Origin: Siphonodentalium dalli | Taxonomy: Eukaryota; Mollusca; Scaphopoda; Gadilida; Siphonodentaliidae | NCBI GenBank assembly: GCA_032622095.1 | Contig: CP136066.1 | Location: forward strand, 59,736,609-59,800,608 | DNA length: 64,000 nt | Reading direction: 5' to 3' | In this document: one piece after another, positions 45,011 to 55,899 of the stretch | How the letters are laid out: every line of letters starts with the position of its first letter | Numbering within the stretch: the stretch's first letter is position 1 | Program-made: the position numbers and the translations under genes | Notes under the pieces: generated by a model | Database searches by the model: none | The model's input: only the letters and a program-made list of their open reading frames with translations | Told to the model about the DNA's origin: nothing

Positions 45011-45599
45011 TGACTAAAGCTATCAAATGTTTTTGAATTGTTGGAAAACATAGCCGCCAGCAACCATCTTAGATTTTACTTTTATATACATTGTATATAT
45101 ATATCTTTTCATGTTGATAAACTAGTAATAGACATTCAACTTTCCACATTCCTAATCACTCCATCGACAGTAACACATTAAATTATTCCCTTTCCAAGTT
45201 GAGCTACAGTGTCATTGACACTTTCATGGTACAAAAATGCATATTTATGATAACGATAAGACAAATTTTTCTAAACGATTCTAATGGGCATCAAATCATG
45301 ATTCATGTAATGAAAACCTGATCCGTAGACAACGCGAGCGTGGTTAAAGGTGTCCTCATGCTTCCAAACCCCCAGTTATATACAACAACACATGTTATTT
45401 ATAACATGCATGTAATTTTATATTAATATATAGCGACTTTGTAGAACTAAAGTATATGTTCTAAACGACACATAATATAGACTAACATAATAGTACATAA
45501 TAAAAAACATTGTTGCTGCCATAGTGATTGTTAGAGTCCCTCTAAATCGACCCAAATGTAGAAACAATGGATGTTGTATTTTATATCTCAAACTAGTCC

Positions 45600-48280
45600 G
45601 ACCAAGGTGGCAAGCGTTAGTTCAAATATGTTCTATGCTTCGAGGTCCCCCTACACTATTAGAAGTCTTGGAACACACTAACTGAAAGAATATGATCTCA
45701 TTATTAACTGATTACAAAGGATAGTTATATAAGGAAATACACAATGTTTATGGATGTGTTGGTTCCCGAAATAGTGTAGCACTTTATAAAACGCGGCTGC
45801 GTGGCGAATATGAAAGGCGAATTTTCTATTTTTCTAGATTACTCTACCCAAGTTAAAGTCTTGAACACAATACGAACTGAAGCTATATGCTCTCTATTTT
45901 AACAGAGAGTGTGACCGGAATGTAGTGCTATCAGAGAATACATACTTTGTATGGGTGGCTTGTGCCTGTGTCGCTTTACACAAAGCGGTTGATAAATAAG
46001 ACCGACGTATGTTTTGAGGACTCCCCCTGCACAATTGAAGACTTGAAGTGTTAAAGTTGAACAAACCACGAACTGAAAAGTTTGCTCTAAATATTGACTG
46101 AGGAAGTGAGCAAAGGATATAAATATCAGGACATACATAATGCTTATGTGTGGGATGGTTCCCGAACGCATTTGAACTTTGCAAAAATCGGATGGCAAAC
46201 GCTAATGGCGAATATATTTTGTTTTGTGGGACCCCCTTATAAGCCCATTTAAACTCTTGAACACACCATGCTCCGAATATATATTCTTTTATTAACTGAC
46301 AGTGAACGAAAGGTAGTGCTCTCAGGGAATATACAATTTATATGGGTAGTTTGGTTCCCAAAATCCTAGGGTACTTCACAAAAGGCTGGCAAATACGAAA
46401 GTTGAATTTTCTTTGAACACCTACCCATTTAAAGTCTTAGACACACCCCTAATTGAACGAATATGCACTCAATATTAACTGAGGGCGTGGATAAATGGTA
46501 GGTAATTCGGGAAATACACATCTTTAATGGGTGGGATGGTTTCCGAATGTCTGGGACACTTTACAAAAAGTGGCTAGCAAACGAGAAATGCGAATTCTCA
46601 TTGTTTTGCGTACCCATAACCCATTTGAACTCTTGAGCATACACTGAACCGAAGCGGTATATATGCTCTCAATATTAACTGAGTGTGTGAACGAAAGGTA
46701 GTCATGGATTATATACAATTCGTATGGGTGGTTTGGTTCCCGAAATCCTTGGTCACTTTACAAAAGGCGGCTGGCAAATACGAAATGTGAATTTGCTTTG
46801 TTTTGTGGCCACACTACCCCATTTGAAGTCTTGAACACACCATGAACTGACAGGATATGCTACCCATATTAACTGAGTGTGTAGAGAAATGGACGCTATA
46901 TCAAGAAATTCACATCTTTTATGGACGGATTGGTTATTGAATGTCTGGGTCACTTTACAAAAAGCGGTTGGCAAATGAGACAGGCGAATACTCACTGTTT
47001 TGGGGAACCCCTTAACCCATTTAATATCTTGAACACAGAATGGGCTGAAGTTATATGCTCTCATACTTAGCTGAGTGTGTGAAAGTGCTATCACGGAATT
47101 ATCAATTGATATGGGTAGTTTGGTTCCCTCGAAATCCTGTGAACTTTACAAAAAAGCGGCTGGCAAATACGAAAGGCAAATGTTTCTATGTTTTGAGTAC
47201 CCCCACTATCCCACTTGAAGTCTTAAACAAATAATATGCTCTCAATGTTAACTGAGGGCGTGGACAAATGGTAGTATTTTCCGGAAATACGAATCTGTAA
47301 TGGATGAGATGGTTCCCTTGCAGTTTACAACAAGCGGCCGGCAAACGAAGTGGGCTAATTTTCACTGTCTTATGGGACTCAAATACCTATTTGAAGTCTT
47401 AATCACATCACTAGCTGGAGGCATATGCTATCAATATCACCCGAGATTGTGGCCGAATGGCTGTTGTGTCAAAAAGTTGCAATGCTCTCGCGAACCAACC
47501 GTTCGCGAAAACACCGTGGCAAAACAAATGGCAAACGATAACGGCGAATTTTAAGGGACCCCTAAACCATTGAACCCATCATGCACTGAATGGATGTGCT
47601 CTCAATGTCAAACGACGATCTCGACAAATGGCTATTCTATCAGGAAATACACAATTGTTGTAGATGAGTTGGTACCCGACAGTTAGGGACACTTTACAAA
47701 AAGCGACTGCAAAATAAATAATGTGATTGTTCACTGTTTGTATTACCCCCTACCCAATTTGAAGACTAGAGAACACACCACGAACTGGAACGATATCCTC
47801 ACTGACTTGAGTGTGTGGACAATGGAGAGTTGTATACGGACGTGCACACTGTATATACTAGTAGATGGAATGTGTTCAGAAAGCATGAGCACTCAACGAA
47901 AAGTGGCTGGAAAATAAGAAAGGCACACTTTTGGGGACCCCCTACTTTATTTGAAGTCTTGAAGACGCCACGTGCTGAAATGATATTATCTCAATATTAA
48001 CCGAGGGCTTGAACAAATGTTAATTTTTATCAGGATATACACATGTGTTGGTTCCCGAAAGTCTGCACCGTGTGCCACTTCACAACAAGCGGTTAGCAAA
48101 TGTTCACTGTTTTGTGTACCCTACCCTATTAGAAGTCTTGCACACATCGTGTACTGAAGGGATTATGCTTTCAATATCAACATATGTGGTGGTCGAATGG
48201 CTATTCTATCCGACACTATGCGATATATAATGCTGTATTGGTTTCCGACAGCATGTGACACTTTACAAAAAGATGGGGAG
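45600..48280. repeat. Diverged tandem array of about 190-bp units, about 14 copies
   Basis: The block ctttacaaaaagcggctggc recurs, with changes, near 45787, 45975, 46176, 46375, 46558, 46752, 46950, 47145, 47325, 47510, 47690, 47890, 48078 and 48250. Each is followed by a cccatttgaagtcttgaac block and an atgctctcaatattaactgag block. No frame stays open; the many short frames are repeats of one another. Confidence 0.88.
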
Positions 48281-48749
48281 AGACTGTATGGGAAATGTGA
48301 GGATGTAATCACGTTGGAGCTGATTGGATACAATGATATACATATAATTTCGTTGGAGCTGGTTATATACAATGATATACAAATACTGTTGCTTATGTCA
48401 TTGATACGTCCGTCGCCGTGAGATGACAGACGATCTGGTGGTGGTAATACAACTCTCCATTGTTCACACGAAGTTTCCACAAATGACAGCGTTATGGAAA
48501 TCGCTTTGTTGTCGAGATAAATGTTTGAATCGCGTCAAATATTTTAATATTTTCACGATGACTGAGTTCCTGTGCTCCAAACAAAACAGTATTTCTGATC
48601 AAATAACATTCGGTATGGCGTATAGAAGTTCAGTCCTAGGAGCATGTATTCAGGACATTCCAACAAGTAATGATGTCATGTTAATATTTTCCCACAATGA
48701 CAGAGAGGGGACGTTTTATTGTGATTACTCAATCGGTCATAGTTCAAAC

Positions 48750-49035
48750 TACTGCATTTCAATCTTAAGTGCGAATTGAGTACTTGTGATATGCGAAACT
48801 TACTGTGGTAATAGTAAATAAAATGTGTTGTTGTTGTATTTGGGGTTTGGAAGCCCTAACACGTCTTTAATCACTTAAGCAATGTCCCAACTACTGCATT
48901 TCAATCTTAAGCGAGAATTGAGTACTTGAGATATATATGCGACACTTACTGTGGCAATAGTAAATAAAATGTGTTGTTGTTGTAATTTGGGGTCTGGAAG
49001 CCAAAACACGTCTTTAAACACTTAAGCAATGTCCC
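48750..49035. repeat. Tandem duplication of about 140 bp
   Basis: actactgcatttcaatctta ... aagcaatgtccc occurs twice, at 48750-48887 and 48890-49033, with a few changes. Confidence 0.88.
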
Positions 49036-49230
49036 CGGGCTCAATTTTCAGCAAGCGAGTTATGTTGGGTCCCATTATGATAAATTGGGACATTTGGTAA
49101 AGTTCTTAACAAAAATATGTAATTTTTCGACCAAAATCGTGTTTGGGGGAGGGGTAGCTAAAAGTAATTATTTCGCAAACCGTTCAAAATTTCTGTTAAC
49201 TTCTTTCTCCATAAACTTGTCAGATAACTG

Positions 49231-49446
49231 CTACACCATATGAATTAAATATTTTGGCATTATAGCAATACCTATTTGAATGATAATGTTTGAAAAATAA
49301 TATTTTTGGGAAATAGAGCGATTTTTCAGCAAAAAATAAATGTTTCGGCTCCAAATGGCAGGACAATCCAAATTAACCAATACTTTTTTCATATCAAGTA
49401 GAGGTATGGTATGATATAGTAATTTTAACCCCAACAATATTGGCAA
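49231..49446 (-). CDS. 71-codon frame in the right arm, partner of 42975-43181
   Basis: Minus-strand mirror of the left-arm frame, open over the same stretch, ending in the same AIMPKYLIHMV-like C-terminus. The same doubts apply: long inverted arms will preserve an open frame for some time even without selection. Confidence 0.2.
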   Translation of the reverse strand: MPILLGLKLLYHTIPLLDMKKVLVNLDCPAIWSRNIYFLLKNRSISQKYYFSNIIIQIGIAIMPKYLIHMV

Positions 49447-49699
49447 ATAGGTTAGGACATAGCCACATTGCTCGTTTTACAAAAATCGTTAATCATCAAA
49501 GTTTCTGGAAAAAGTGACTTGTGGGTATTGTTCATCGTCGATTTGACAATAGCCACCACCAATTCCGTCATTTTTCACTATCGATTTCGTCAACAGTATA
49601 CATTTCTCCTTCAAAAAAAGTTGGTTTCAACTTGTTCTACCGTGGGTAGGGATATCTCGAAAACTAGAGCTCTTTTTCAGTTTGGCCGCTGCACTATAA

Positions 49700-50425
49700 C
49701 CCAGCCCACTGTGAAATTATCCATAGCATGTTGAACTTGGCTTTTCAAATTGAATATAGCCACCAACAACTGGTTCTTCTGTCAGTTGTTTTGTGTATTA
49801 TATGTAACCATTTTAGGTGAGTGGATACCACAGCTGTCAGGGTAAGGTCAACGTCAACATCAACCAATACGAATCAGTAGTCCCTGTACCCTCGTCCGTC
49901 AAAAATACTATACCACTCATCTGAATTTGAACCATACACATGATATTGAACAGCCCTCGGGTAGTATCCAATTTCACACACTCTTTAACTAAGCCCTAAA
50001 CTCATAAATTACATATACACAATCTGTGCACGGCTCACCCGAGGCCATCTTATTATTGTTATTAATTTCTATATTCACCATACTGGGGATGGCAGGAAGA
50101 CAGTCTTGCCAGACTATGCCACCCCCAACAATATACGACCGAATTATCCATAATTTTCACCATTATTATGTAATAGATATGTGTATTGCAAATAAAATAT
50201 CTTATCCTATCCTAAAAGCGAACATCACAGCTAGCACTCTAGAATGACGGAAACAAAGTCAGAGTAATTCACCAGAAGAAATTAGTGAAAACCAAAACGT
50301 ACAGCTTAAAACATTTGCCACATGAAATACCTTATAATATACTGATGCTGCAAAACGGCTTAAAACATTTGCCGTATGAAATTCCCTATAACCTACTGTT
50401 GGTGCAAAATGCATGGGCTGTGTGG
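49700..50425. other. No gene seen
   Basis: AT-rich sequence. A short internal direct repeat (acttaaaacatttgcc near 50305 and 50360) is present. Confidence 0.4.
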
Positions 50426-50428
50426 AGA

Positions 50429-50476
50429 TGTACAATAATGCCCTTATGGAGTCGATTAATTAGGGCATTACTGTAC
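50429..50476. repeat. Family A relic, tips only
   Basis: Left tip acaataatgccct joined to ggagtcgattaattagggc and attactgta. About 47 bp; the whole palindromic middle is deleted. Confidence 0.8.
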
Positions 50477-50601
50477 ACAAGGATTTGTCACAGTATCCCA
50501 AGTTCACACAACACATACTAAGGTTTGTCACAGTATTCAAAATTTACTATACATATATATTCTAATGTTTGAGAACTATATTATACCGTATTTCATTGCA
50601 T

Positions 50602-50758
50602 GATCCGACCACAGGTCCCCAGAACAAAAATTGACCCCACCCCCAATAATACTTAATAACAAAAATTTACCCCACCCCCAATAATACTTAATCCTATAGG
50701 ATTAAGTATTATTGGGGGTGGGGTCAATTTTTGTTCTGGGGACCTGTGGATCCGACCC
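50602..50758. repeat. Long palindrome with a duplicated left arm
   Basis: Left arm gatccgaccacaggtcccc through ccaccccaataatacttaat-like blocks, then a partial second copy of the arm, then the mirrored right arm ending gacctgtggatccgacc. Perfect or nearly perfect over about 45 bp per arm; the tip is tcctatagga. Confidence 0.88.
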
Positions 50759-50759
50759 A

Positions 50760-51890
50760 TTATATAATGCCGGTAATTGACGATCGTTGTATAACATGAA
50801 TATCGCTAGCTGTACTGAAATGTATTGTTGTACGAAAATGTGACATGTGAATTCCATCCTGTTGTCTGTTTACATTCTGTACGCAGCACGCTATATCGAT
50901 GTTTGTTTATTTAGTTTAAACAAATATTTCATAGATATAAGCATTTAATACCCCAAAGCATGTAATTTATCTGGCACTATTTCTTGACTTTGAGACTGGG
51001 GACAAACTTCCGGCTTACCTTAAACAAGTCGGTTATAGTTTCTCGTCCACTTAAGCAGTTTATAGCGAAATTTACGAAACTCGCAAGAGGCTCAGTTCAG
51101 ACCCAATTGACTGGACTTGTTTTTGTAAATTTCGCTATAAACTGGGGACGGTAAATTCTCACGCAAATTTAGCCATAAACATACGATTTTGTTGTAAAAA
51201 TATAGAGATCCAGGGGGGCTGGGAACACCACAGAATACAAGGGTAAACCTATCTTCGGTAACATGGACAAGGGTGTTCATTATCTAGGTACACATTCCGA
51301 AGCGCCACTTGGACAATTCCATATATAGTCAGTTAAATGAAAAAACAGGAGCATAATAGAAGTATGCCTGGTGTTTTGAAATTTGGAAAATATAGGTATA
51401 CATATGACAGAGTATGCGTACCAGTATCGTAGAATCACGCACTATCATAAATGAAATAGTTATAGGTAGAGTATTAAATTTTTTTTAGTTTCATGATTGT
51501 CCCATACCGTTAGTTTCAGTAAAAGATGGGAGCGTGGTACATAGTTAGGTGTTACAAATTTAGAAATTAGAAACGTAAGCATAGGCCGCGAGTTTTCGAA
51601 AGGGTTAATTTTGAAATTTATAATTTTTGTATGTGAGTAAGCAGTTGTATAATGTAAGTGTAGGTGTAAGTCTGTAGTAAAATATTAAATATCACTGGAA
51701 TCGTCGTCAGTTATGTACATGTACCTGGTGATGGAGTGTTTAAACAACAGACCACCGCTTTTCGACACTTTTTAACATAAAAATACGATTTTGACCCCGA
51801 AAACGGTTGTTTGCATATAGAAAGTAGTTGTACTAAATTGAATACGTTTTTAACACAAAGCGTTGCCATTGGTTGTTGGTGTACCAATTT
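50760..51890. other. No gene seen
   Basis: Contains an inverted pair tatagcgaaatttac / gtaaatttcgctata (51062 and 51125). Nothing else recognised. Confidence 0.45.
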
Positions 51891-51898
51891 CAAATCTA

Positions 51899-52290
51899 TT
51901 AACCCTTTACTCAACAAAACGGCCCAAAACGCCCAAATAAAGCTTCAACAGCCTAAAATATCTTCGGTCTGTCTCAATAACACCATACAAATATGGATAT
52001 CATTGGAACCGGTTCATTGACCACATTGTTATGGTTACAGTTATGCCCTGTGCCAATGCATTCTCTTATATATGCGAGTCGACCATAGGTCGCCTCGCAT
52101 ATATAAGAGAATGCATTGGCCTAACAAATTTTTTTTTTTTAACACTTTTTACCTTTTTTTCTTACATTCTTTAACAATTTTAAAATTTTTTCTTACATTT
52201 TTTAACAATTTTTATAATATTTTTCTACATTCTTTGACAATTTTATCATTTTTAATATGTGGTAAGCCAATGCATTCTCTTATATATGCT
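51899..52290. mobile_element. Family C TTAA MITE, right end missing
   Basis: Left end ttaaccctttactcaacaaa. The spacer is expanded with repeats of tttcttacattctttaac. It breaks off within the second palindrome at cttatatatgcttg. Older copy than the others. Confidence 0.82.
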
Positions 52291-52299
52291 TGTTGGTGT

Positions 52300-53395
52300 A
52301 CTAATTTGAATATATGTTAAGCATCAAGCATTACCATTGTTGTATAGTTGTACTTATTTGAATATATAGCACTGCCGTTGGTTTTCGTTTAGTGTTCGGT
52401 CCGAATATTCGAATATTCGAATATTCGCTCGTAAAAATAAATATTCGAATATTCGAATAATTATTTGACTATTCGAATATTCGAGAATAATCTCCGGGTA
52501 ATTGTTTCCTGGTTTGTTATTAGTCTGAGGGTCTGTTAAAAGTATAGTCTATATTCCATTGACCATAAACGAATTAATATGACGTAACTGTAACGTTCTG
52601 ATTTGATTGGCGTCATGACGTCGAAATAATTGTATTGGCTAGTTGTAAAGCAGACCGTGCTTGCATGTGGTCATAGGAAGCGGACCTATAAGGCATCTTT
52701 TTGTTTTGTTTGCGCGTTGTCACTTTACCCCGAAGTCGCCAAATTAGCTAAGTTCTATCTCGGTATACTATACCGGCCACCAGTGTATCGCCGTTCTCTG
52801 TCGTAGGGCTGATCTCTACTGAAAAACGCAACCGGTTGAAGTCGCAGACTGTCCGAATGTTACACTTCTTGAACAAGAACCTTTAAGCCATGCATGGAAC
52901 ATTGACTACTTGAACTTCATAAACAGATAAACTCTTGCTATTAAGCCAAATGACTTTTTTTTATCTCTCTTTTTTTCGTATAGCATGTGCTTGGATAAAT
53001 ATGCTATTTCATTAAATAATAAATTGGTTCCAAAACATGTTATCTATATAATTTTATAATTTATCTAAATATTCGAATACTATTCGAATATTCGCTCGTT
53101 ATTCGAACCGAATATTCGAATACCGAAATCCGTCGAATACCGAACACTATTTTCGTTGTACTAATTTGAATATATATTAAGTATCGAGCATTGTCATTGG
53201 TCTTAGTTGTAGTCGTATTAAGTATCAAGCATTGTCATTGGTTTTAGTTGTAGTTGTATTAAGCATCAATCATTGCCGTTGGTTGTAGTTTTATTAATGT
53301 ATTAAGCATCAATCATTGCCGTTGGTTATAGTTGTTGTTTTATTAATGTATTAATCATCAAGCATTGCCCCTTGTTTTAGTTGTATTAATGTGAA
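52300..53395. repeat. Short tandem repeats (attgccgttggttgtag type), split by a hAT-like element
   Basis: Units of about 45-55 bp with aagcatcaagcattgcc and ttggttttagttg occur at 52315-52389 and 53150-53395. Confidence 0.75.
52390..53149. mobile_element. Non-autonomous hAT-like element, 760 bp
   Basis: Ends tagtgttcggt and accgaacacta, flanked by a perfect 8-bp duplication ttttcgtt (52382-52389 and 53150-53157). Both subterminal regions are dense in gaatattcgaatattcg motifs. No transposase frame. Confidence 0.92.
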
Positions 53396-53989
53396 TATAG
53401 CCACGAGAACCAAAATAGTGGTTCTTTGTTTTGTTCTTCTGTCAATTTTATTTTTTCTGTGTGCTGAATGTACATTAATTATGATTTATCCACTCACCAA
53501 CATTACACGATATCGAATTCTTCCGGACACTTGTCAGCTGAACACTCTGTTTTTATTTGAAGTAAGTATGTTCTCCAATACCTGTTTTTCTCCAATGCCC
53601 TTACTTGTAATTTGTATGGTATGGTAATTTGTATAGAACACCACTACCTTTACCTCCTAAAGGATACCTTACTCGTACTTAAATTCGCGCAGTACTATTT
53701 TTTTTGGGTGGCAGCGTTACAAGCCCATGTGATATATATACTAAGCGACCAGAGCCACATGTTGCACTTCATCAAGCATTAAGTTTAGAACGTCTCACCA
53801 GGCCCAAAGGACTATTTCGCGCAATAGTGTGGTTTGATGCTCCGATTATTTAACAACACAAATATCTAAACGCACAACAACACACATGGCAAACATCAGT
53901 AAAAAACAAACACAACAGTTCTAATTGGCTGCTAAATAGTTGTTGTCGAATTTCGCGCGATAGACTGGCCCTTGTCACGGTGCATGGGA

Positions 53990-54475
53990 ATCACGTGCTT
54001 TCGAGGTTGGTGAGTACCACACATACAAAATGGCCGAGGCTGGCGCAAACGCACAAATAACATAATATGTGAGGAACTTACAGAAAACATAGCATGTTAA
54101 CTGTTACGAGCATATGCTAGTTTTATTTTGGAAACAAGTTGATACCTTATTTGTTCGGAAATACTCCGTGATTTTCTATAACATTCTGAACAAAGTTGCC
54201 AGTCGGAGGTGCGTGGAATACATCACCAGTCCACACACCTTGATGAATCCTTCTACTGACAACTTTGGTCAGAATGTTAGAGCAAACAAATGTGAATTTG
54301 GACACAAATGGTGTATCAGCTTGTTTGAAAAAATAGTATGGCATCTGCCCGCAGCTGACAAAATACTTTTTAATATGTCATATCTTAGTTTATAACATTT
54401 TTCCTCGTTTCTGGTCGCGTTTTCGATCGCCTCTGCCATTTTGAATGCGTGACACTCATCAACTCGAAACTACAT
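53990..54475. repeat. Nested inverted-repeat element
   Basis: The outer arm tcgaggttggtgagtac with aaatggccgaggc is mirrored by gcctctgccattttg and actcatcaactcgaaa. The inner arm ggaaacaagttgatacc is mirrored by ggtgtatcagcttgttt. Parts recur at 24740-24880. Confidence 0.72.
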
Positions 54476-54551
54476 GATTCTCCACCGTGCTTGTCTTTGT
54501 TCACAGAAAAGTTGAAAATGTAGTAACCTGACCCTCCCTGTCCCAATGTAC

Positions 54552-55294
54552 AAGCCTGCAAATAGCGTGCCTGTCATTTGCAGAATGAGGTCCCCAGAGG
54601 GTGAATTTAGTGATGCTATCCCGCATAGCGGGCTAGCATCACCAAATTCACCCTCTGGAGACCTCATTCTGCTTAGGCCCCATCTTCTGGGAAGTATCTA
54701 TTGTATCAAATTAACATTGGTTTTAGTTACTTTTTCCCTTCTGGGAAGTTTCTATATCCCCTAATTTGCAGAAGATAAAATTCTAAATTGAGGTGCCCAA
54801 TGGGTGAATATCACCAACTTCAAAACTGGGAACTTCATTCTGATCCTAGGTCTCCCATAGCAGTTGATGGCCTAAGCAGAATGAGGTCCCCAGAGGGTGA
54901 ATTTAGTGATGCTAGCCCGCTTTGCGGGATAGCGTCACTAAATTCACCCTCTGGGGACCTCATTCTGCTCAGGCCCCATCTTCTGGGAAGTATCTATTGT
55001 ATCAAATTAACATTGGTTTTAGTTACTTTTTCCCTTCTGGGAAGTTTCTATATCCCCTAATTTGCAGAAGATAAAATTCTAAATTGAGGTGCCCAATGGG
55101 TGAATATCACCAACTTCAAAACTGGGAACTTCATTCTGATCCTAGGTCTCCCATAGCAGTTGATGGCCTAAGCAGAATGAGGTCCCCAGAGGGTGAATTT
55201 AGTGATGCTAGCCCGCTTTGCGGGATAGCGTCACTAAATTCACCCTCTGGGGACCTCATTCTGCAAATGACAGACACACTATTTGCAGCCTTGC
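54552..55294. repeat. Family B element with a 296-bp internal tandem duplication
   Basis: Ends caagcctgcaaatagcg and ctatttgcagccttg (matching changes in both ends). The interval from 54660 is repeated from 54956 with period 296 and almost no differences, giving three palindromes instead of two. It ends about 65 bp before Z11. Confidence 0.92.
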
Positions 55295-55358
55295 CAATGT
55301 ACACACATGCAATTAAGAGTTTACTCCGTTTCACTCCCCTCTTTTCCGTCTATTCCAG

Positions 55359-55628
55359 ATACAGAGAATCGAGTGCACCGCATGTGGGCGAACCTACTTG
55401 AGTAAGACAGCGTTTAATCTTCACGAGAAGCGTTACCATAATGAGCCGAGATTTCCATGCATGCTGTGTCCAAGGAAATTTGGCGCAAAGGCCGACCTTG
55501 ACTACCATTTGCGACGTCACTCCGACATCCGAGAATTTGTCTGTCCTTATTGTGATAAGTCGTACATTGCCAAATGTCATCTTGCTTGCCATATACGAGT
55601 TAAACACAGATGTGTCAATTCACAGTGA
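55359..55628 (+). CDS. Z11: alternative 3'-terminal exon with three C2H2 zinc fingers
   Basis: The exon starts after cttttccgtctattccag, phase 0, as IQRIEC; 89 residues. Fingers: C6-C9-H22-H27, C34-C37-H50-H54 and C62-C65-H78-H83, then RCVNSQ. Most diverged of the Z6-Z11 group: finger 2 is CMLCPRKFGAKADLDYH, with aspartate instead of glutamate at helix +3 and alanine at -1, and the linker to finger 3 (SDIREFV) is one residue longer. It stands alone, 17 kb from Z10, across two clusters of transposons. Upstream is a family B element, downstream (55687) a family A palindrome. No further exon of the array is seen beyond it. Confidence 0.86.
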   Translation: MQRIECTACGRTYLSKTAFNLHEKRYHNEPRFPCMLCPRKFGAKADLDYHLRRHSDIREFVCPYCDKSYIAKCHLACHIRVKHRCVNSQ

Positions 55629-55686
55629 ATGTGTTCGGCTGTTCGTTGGTGTGATTTAGAAGATTTCTCGGGGCTCTTATCCAAGT

Positions 55687-55898
55687 ACAGTAATGCCCTA
55701 AGTAATCGACCTCTTACCCAAAGCAGAATTATGGGTAACTTTGCAGGATTTAGTCGGAAATATGGTTTGTTGCCATTCATCGGAAAGCTCTCAGCGAGAG
55801 CTTTCCGATGAATGGCAACAAGCCATATTTCCGACTAAATCCTGAAAAGTTACCCATAATTCTGCTTTGGTTAAGAGGTCGATTACTTAGAGCATTAT
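55687..55898. repeat. Family A MITE just after Z11
   Basis: Left end acagtaatgccctaagt. The right end is cut at gagcatta where the next element begins. Confidence 0.88.
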
Positions 55899-55899
55899 A

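Larger units (their letters stand above)
42733..49697. mobile_element. Large element with inverted arms of about 630 bp and internal satellite arrays
   Basis: The left arm 42733-43365 is mirrored by 49050-49697: outer tips atagtgcagcggcc and ggccgctgcactat, with matching blocks throughout (ccatatggtgtagtag / ctgctacaccatatg; cccctccccaagcac / gtttgggggaggggt). A second, weaker inverted pair (cttccaaaccccc near 45365 and ggggtttggaag near 48840) lies inside. No flanking target duplication was identified. No transposase. It resembles a long foldback or non-autonomous transposon, class not assigned. Confidence 0.75.

Noticed and set aside
45894-47094. Related minus-strand frames as a gene family
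   Set aside because: They are neighbouring units of the 190-bp array; similarity follows the DNA repeat, not codons.
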